A DNA stretch of 9,969 nucleotides from a bacterium. GTDB taxonomy: Bacteria; Electryoneota; RPQS01. The notes under the pieces were generated by a model. It was not told the DNA's origin, did no database searches, and saw nothing but the letters and a program-made list of their open reading frames with translations. The stretch covers positions 1 to 9,969 of the forward strand of contig JAHIZR010000211.1 in NCBI GenBank assembly GCA_018814465.1. Reading direction: 5' to 3'. Made by a program: the position numbers and the translations under genes. Each line of letters starts with the position of its first letter. Within the stretch, counting starts at the first letter, position 1. Shown piece after piece: positions 7,438 through 9,969 of the stretch.

Positions 7438-7506
7438 ATGGAAGCTGACCGAAGGGTCGGACCGGAAACAGTACGGCCTCCCGCGATTGGAAAGGAGATG
7501 ACGTGA
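7438..7506 (+). CDS. Possible 22-codon leader peptide
   Basis: A short ORF starts at the ATG 7438-7440, with AAGGGA six bases upstream, and ends at TGA 7504-7506. The product begins MEADRRVGPETV and ends IGKEMT. No known leader peptide is recognised, and there is no obvious run of one amino acid as in classical attenuators. Its last codons overlap the 5' side of the long stem 7485-7571, so a ribosome translating or stalling here would prevent that stem from forming. The good Shine-Dalgarno and position in a long leader support it; length and lack of homology evidence leave it tentative. Confidence 0.35.
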   Translation: MEADRRVGPETVRPPAIGKEMT

Positions 7507-7571
7507 GCAAGCTTCATGCCCTCATTGCAGGTCGTGCGACCTGTGTCCTGTCTTACCCTCCTTTTCCAATC
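7485..7571 (+). promoter_or_regulatory. Structured 5' leader: long stem enclosing a second hairpin
   Basis: Bases 7485-7497 (GATTGGAAAGGAG) pair with 7558-7571 (CTCCTTTTCCAATC), giving 13 base pairs with one bulged T. Inside, CAGGTC (7528-7533) pairs with GACCTG (7538-7543) across a GTGC loop, extendable with G-T pairs. A further hairpin lies upstream at 7445-7460, with loop GAAG. I could not match this to the cobalamin, TPP, SAM, FMN, c-di-GMP, glycine or fluoride riboswitch consensus sequences I know. It could be an unassigned riboswitch, a leader-peptide attenuator or a protein-binding mRNA structure. Confidence 0.45.
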
Positions 7572-7618
7572 CCCTTTTCGAAACAGTTATTTAACCGCAA
7601 TTCTTCAAGGAGTGCTCA

Positions 7619-8431
7619 ATGCGCGCGTCTGCTCTTTTTTCTCGTCTTTTCCTGATTCTCATGATGTCATTGGTTCTTGTCCTGGGCTGCGAAAAAGAGG
7701 ATGATGACAATCCCACCGGTCCCGCCGATAATTTCTCGCTCTGGGTAGTGCAAGGCGATGATTCCACCGAAGTGTCCGAAGAAGGTTTGCCGACTTTCGA
7801 AATTGACGGGCTGACCTGCATTCACTTCAGCGAATTCATTGATACGACTTTGATTCCGCCTTATAACGACGACGGTGATGTTTATGACCGCCGTCCCTTG
7901 TACTGCTATCAGATTGAAGGCGCTGATGGATTTTCGGCGCATACGCATCCGGATCAATATCCGAACAACACCTGGTATCATTTGACGCAGGGCTATCTCA
8001 CATTGTCCACGGAACGCGCCGGATTCCCCAGTGAACTTGGCTTGCCGGGAGCATACCGAGTCAGCGATGTCGCGCGAATCAGAGTCTTTCGGAAGCTTGA
8101 TCTGGTGACTCCGGACACAACGGTTTTCACGGAATTTCGCGATATAACTTCGGTCGAAGTCACGAATCACGACGGCAATCCCGAGCAGGCTCTGCCGTTA
8201 GTCGATTTTATCGATGATGCGGTAATCGCTGATCCCGCTAACTATGTTTTTAATATCACCGCGATTGATGGCTATGGGACGAATGTGGATATGTCTTGGG
8301 CGGAGTTTCAGACCGGTTATTGGCTGCTCGAATCGGAAAAGACAATCTTTACCGACGAGACTCTGACCGGAGGACGCTACAAGCTTCGTGACCTTGAAAA
8401 GATCACGGCGGATCCCGTTACTGCTCAATAA
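7619..8431 (+). CDS. Outer-envelope lipoprotein with two tandem copies of a molybdopterin-oxidoreductase-like domain
   Basis: The ATG follows AAGGAG at six bases. Residues 1-23 form a lipoprotein signal ending in the lipobox LVLG-C24, and the mature N-terminus CEKEDDDNPTGP is an acidic, flexible tether. The 270-residue protein appears internally duplicated with an offset of about 104 residues. YCYQIEGADGF (95-105) aligns with YVFNITAIDGY (199-209), LTQGYLTL with FQTGYWLL, and LPGAYRVSDVARIRVF (142-157) with TGGRYKLRDLEKITA. The pattern ADGY, then GYL, then PGxYxxxxVxxIxV resembles from memory the C-terminal part of the Oxidored_molyb (YedY/SUOX) fold. The cofactor-binding cysteine and arginine motifs of true enzymes are not evident, so a non-catalytic binding role is more likely. 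It is 54 bp upstream of a TonB-dependent receptor on the same strand and may be its ligand-binding partner. The ligand is unknown. Confidence 0.85.
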   Translation: MRASALFSRLFLILMMSLVLVLGCEKEDDDNPTGPADNFSLWVVQGDDSTEVSEEGLPTFEIDGLTCIHFSEFIDTTLIPPYNDDGDVYDRRPLYCYQIEGADGFSAHTHPDQYPNNTWYHLTQGYLTLSTERAGFPSELGLPGAYRVSDVARIRVFRKLDLVTPDTTVFTEFRDITSVEVTNHDGNPEQALPLVDFIDDAVIADPANYVFNITAIDGYGTNVDMSWAEFQTGYWLLESEKTIFTDETLTGGRYKLRDLEKITADPVTAQ

Positions 8432-8462
8432 ATGCGGCGCAAGCTTGACCCGGTATTATAAA

Positions 8463-8660
8463 CCTCGAGGTTGTAGGTGGCTTCGATGATACAGCTTTTT
8501 AGAATTTGCGGCGGTGCCATGCTGTGCCTGTCCCGCAAAGTCTGCTTCGTCGTAGCCGGATTGGCAATAGCACTGACGAGTCAGCCTGTTCTCGGTGATT
8601 CGCAGGAATCTGACAATGTTCTGGCAACGGATACGACAGAAGCCACCTACCGCCTCGAGG
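8463..8660. repeat. 22-bp inverted repeat flanking the receptor start and signal peptide
   Basis: Arm 1 (8463-8484, beginning CCTCGAGG and ending GGTGGCTTC) is the reverse complement of arm 2 (8639-8660) at 20 of 22 positions; one of the two differences (T8471, G8652) still allows a U-G pair. The arms enclose 154 bp. Arm 1 contains the AGGTGG ribosome binding site (8475-8480). Arm 2 encodes residues 52-59 of the receptor (EATYRLEE), just before the TonB box. The match is too long to expect by chance. Confidence 0.9.
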
Positions 8661-9969
8661 AAATTATTGTCGTCGGGAATCGGACGAGATTCCTGCAGCC
8701 CGCTATCGCGGTGCTGGATGCGGAGAAGATCGCCGAAAAAAAAGCGGCCAGCGCCGCTGACGTGCTAAGGTTGGACCCGGCTCTGAGTGTCACCAGCGGT
8801 GCGAAGAGCGAGACCGAGACTCGGCTGCGTGGTTTTGCCGCTGAGCAGTTGTTGGTTTTGGTGGACGGTCGTCCGATTAATCCCGGCAATTACGGCAAAG
8901 TCGATCTGGCGATGATCCCCGTTGAAAATATCGCCAAGGTCAAGATCATCAAAGGACCGGCTTCGGTTGTCTATGGTCCGAACAGTATGGGCGGCGTGCT
9001 GAACATCATCACCAAGAACGGTCGTGAAAAACCGCAAACGGTTTTCGCAGTGGAATTCGGAGATCGTGAATTCCGGCAGTTGAGTCTGAATCATTCGCGC
9101 TCACTGGGCAAATGGAACTACTGGTTGTCGCTCCACGAGAACCATTCAAGAGGATTTGAACTCAGCGAGGATTTCGCCGCGACTTCCTTCGAAAAGGGCG
9201 GCGTCCGGGATAACAGTGGTTATCACAAGATCGGTTTCGACAGCAAGCTCGGCTATGCCCGGTCCGACAATGAATTGTATGCGGTATCCGTCGGCTATCA
9301 TTGGGCCGAGAAAAGTGTGCCGCCCACGATTTATTCATGGGATTCTCCGAGCTACCGGAAGTTTCCCTCCTATGAAAGGTTGAATAGTTCGCTTTCCGGT
9401 ACGCGTCAATTCTCTTCAGCGATAGAGATGAAGTCACTGTTGTTTATCGACGGTTATCATGACCGGTTGGTCGACTATCTCGATGCGGAGATGTCGGAGG
9501 ATCGGATCAATTGGGATTCCAAAATCGAAAACTGGACGGTCGGCGGCTCATTGGATGGCACGATCAAAGCCGCAGCGGCTCAGACCCTGCGCTGTGGACT
9601 AATGCTGAAGCGCGACCTGATGAACAAGCAGCCGGATCTGGACGAGCCTTGGGAAACCGACTATCAATTCGTGGGGAATGTTTACGTGGAAGACCGCATC
9701 CAAGCAGCGGCAAATACGGAAGCCGCGGTTGGTCTGGGTTATGCCGTACTGGGAACGGAGTCGGAGTCTTTTTCCACAGGCGAAATCACTCCTTCGATTT
9801 CTGTTTTTCAGAAATTGCCTTTAGCGCTGCAATTGAGCGGCGGCTACAGTCATGCGATTCATTTCGCCACGATTCATCAGCTTTACGGCACAACATCGGG
9901 CAATCCCGACCTGCAGCCGGAGAAAGCGGACAAGTGGGAAGCCAGTATGGCGCGCAAGTTTTTCAATGA
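8486..9969 (+). CDS. TonB-dependent outer-membrane receptor, C-terminus beyond the window
   Basis: The frame is open from ATG 8486 to the window end: 494 codons plus two bases, no stop. AGGTGG lies five bases upstream. A second in-frame ATG at 8519 gives a tidier signal peptide (MLCLSRKVCFVVAGLAIALT, cleavage near VLG) but lacks a good Shine-Dalgarno. Residues 58-64 (EEIIVVG) fit a TonB box. The plug domain spans about 65-178 with LRLDPALSV, LRGFAAEQLLVLVDGRPIN, then IAKVKIIKGPASVVYG and MGGVLNIITKNG. The rest is beta-barrel, ending at the right edge near NPDLQPEKADKWEAS, a typical late-barrel motif. About 100-200 residues are probably missing. It takes up a bound ligand across the outer membrane using TonB-ExbB-ExbD energy. 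The plug is of the BtuB/siderophore-receptor type, but the substrate cannot be assigned. It is the second gene of the operon behind the lipoprotein. Confidence 0.93.
   Translation, partial: MIQLFRICGGAMLCLSRKVCFVVAGLAIALTSQPVLGDSQESDNVLATDTTEATYRLEEIIVVGNRTRFLQPAIAVLDAEKIAEKKAASAADVLRLDPALSVTSGAKSETETRLRGFAAEQLLVLVDGRPINPGNYGKVDLAMIPVENIAKVKIIKGPASVVYGPNSMGGVLNIITKNGREKPQTVFAVEFGDREFRQLSLNHSRSLGKWNYWLSLHENHSRGFELSEDFAATSFEKGGVRDNSGYHKIGFDSKLGYARSDNELYAVSVGYHWAEKSVPPTIYSWDSPSYRKFPSYERLNSSLSGTRQFSSAIEMKSLLFIDGYHDRLVDYLDAEMSEDRINWDSKIENWTVGGSLDGTIKAAAAQTLRCGLMLKRDLMNKQPDLDEPWETDYQFVGNVYVEDRIQAAANTEAAVGLGYAVLGTESESFSTGEITPSISVFQKLPLALQLSGGYSHAIHFATIHQLYGTTSGNPDLQPEKADKWEASMARKFFN

Noticed and set aside
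7403..7618. Cobalamin riboswitch upstream of the receptor operon
   Set aside because: The conserved B12-box and core motifs of that riboswitch are not present in the leader, so this ligand cannot be assigned.
7503..7655. GTG-initiated ORF overlapping the leader-peptide stop and the lipoprotein start
   Set aside because: It has GGAG five bases upstream, but its product is low-complexity and Ser/Pro/Phe-rich. It overlaps the lipoprotein signal sequence out of frame and shows no recognisable family; it is mentioned only as part of the leader finding.
7516..7704. 62-codon plus-strand ORF across the leader
   Set aside because: It lacks a ribosome binding site, runs through the stem-forming leader and overlaps the lipoprotein out of frame; a chance open frame.
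8432..8462. Separate promoter for the receptor in the lipoprotein-receptor gap
   Set aside because: TATTAT occurs at 8454-8459 but has no -35 at a suitable distance; cotranscription with the lipoprotein is simpler.
9511..9969. 152-codon plus-strand ORF near the right edge
   Set aside because: It is the out-of-frame shadow of the TonB-dependent receptor, whose frame gives clear plug and barrel motifs and stays open to the end.
1..9969. CRISPR arrays, tRNA or rRNA genes, insertion sequences, attachment sites
   Set aside because: No regularly spaced short repeats, RNA gene motifs, transposase-like frames or target-site duplications were found.

Overview
The window looks like a chromosomal segment from a Gram-negative, free-living bacterium of the FCB group, or one of the uncultured phyla near it (Zixibacteria, Cloacimonadota, Marinimicrobia or similar). 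Three large secreted proteins end in the same kind of C-terminal domain, which opens with YPNPFN and is typical of FlgD-like / type IX secretion sorting domains. There is also a lipoprotein with a CEKEDDDNPTGP tether and a TonB-dependent outer-membrane receptor, so an outer membrane is present. The phylum is inferred from protein style, not from a marker gene.

Layout. (1) Bases 1-95, minus strand: the first 31 codons of a gene running off the left edge, possibly a SAM-dependent methyltransferase. (2) Bases 220-4695, minus strand: two tandem paralogues of about 725 residues, each with a signal peptide, about 12 LVIVD-type beta-propeller repeats and a sorting domain. Their first codons and their 3' ends are almost identical in DNA while the middles have diverged. 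Each is followed by a hairpin (176-202 and 2471-2500). (3) Bases 4708-5035: an AT-rich divergent intergenic region with a probable minus-strand promoter. (4) Bases 5036-7168, plus strand: a YCF48/BNR-like propeller protein of about 710 codons with a sorting domain, split by an in-frame TGA at 5306-5308. A small perfect hairpin begins nine bases after that TGA. A strong terminator follows at 7191-7218. (5) Bases 7368-9969, plus strand: a near-consensus sigma-70 promoter, a structured leader of about 215 nt carrying a possible 22-codon leader ORF, a duplicated-domain lipoprotein (7619-8431), and 54 nt later a TonB-dependent receptor (8486 to beyond the right edge).

How the parts may work together. 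The minus-strand pair and the broken plus-strand gene encode exported repeat proteins, probably displayed on the surface or released. The lipoprotein and receptor form a likely transport operon in which the lipoprotein could be a ligand-binding partner of the receptor. The substrate cannot be read from the sequence.

Three signals deserve attention. The first is a 22-bp inverted repeat whose arms cover the receptor's ribosome binding site and its TonB-box-proximal codons. The second is the in-frame TGA with its hairpin. The third is the unassigned structured leader in front of the lipoprotein. No tRNA, rRNA, CRISPR array, transposase or integrase was seen.
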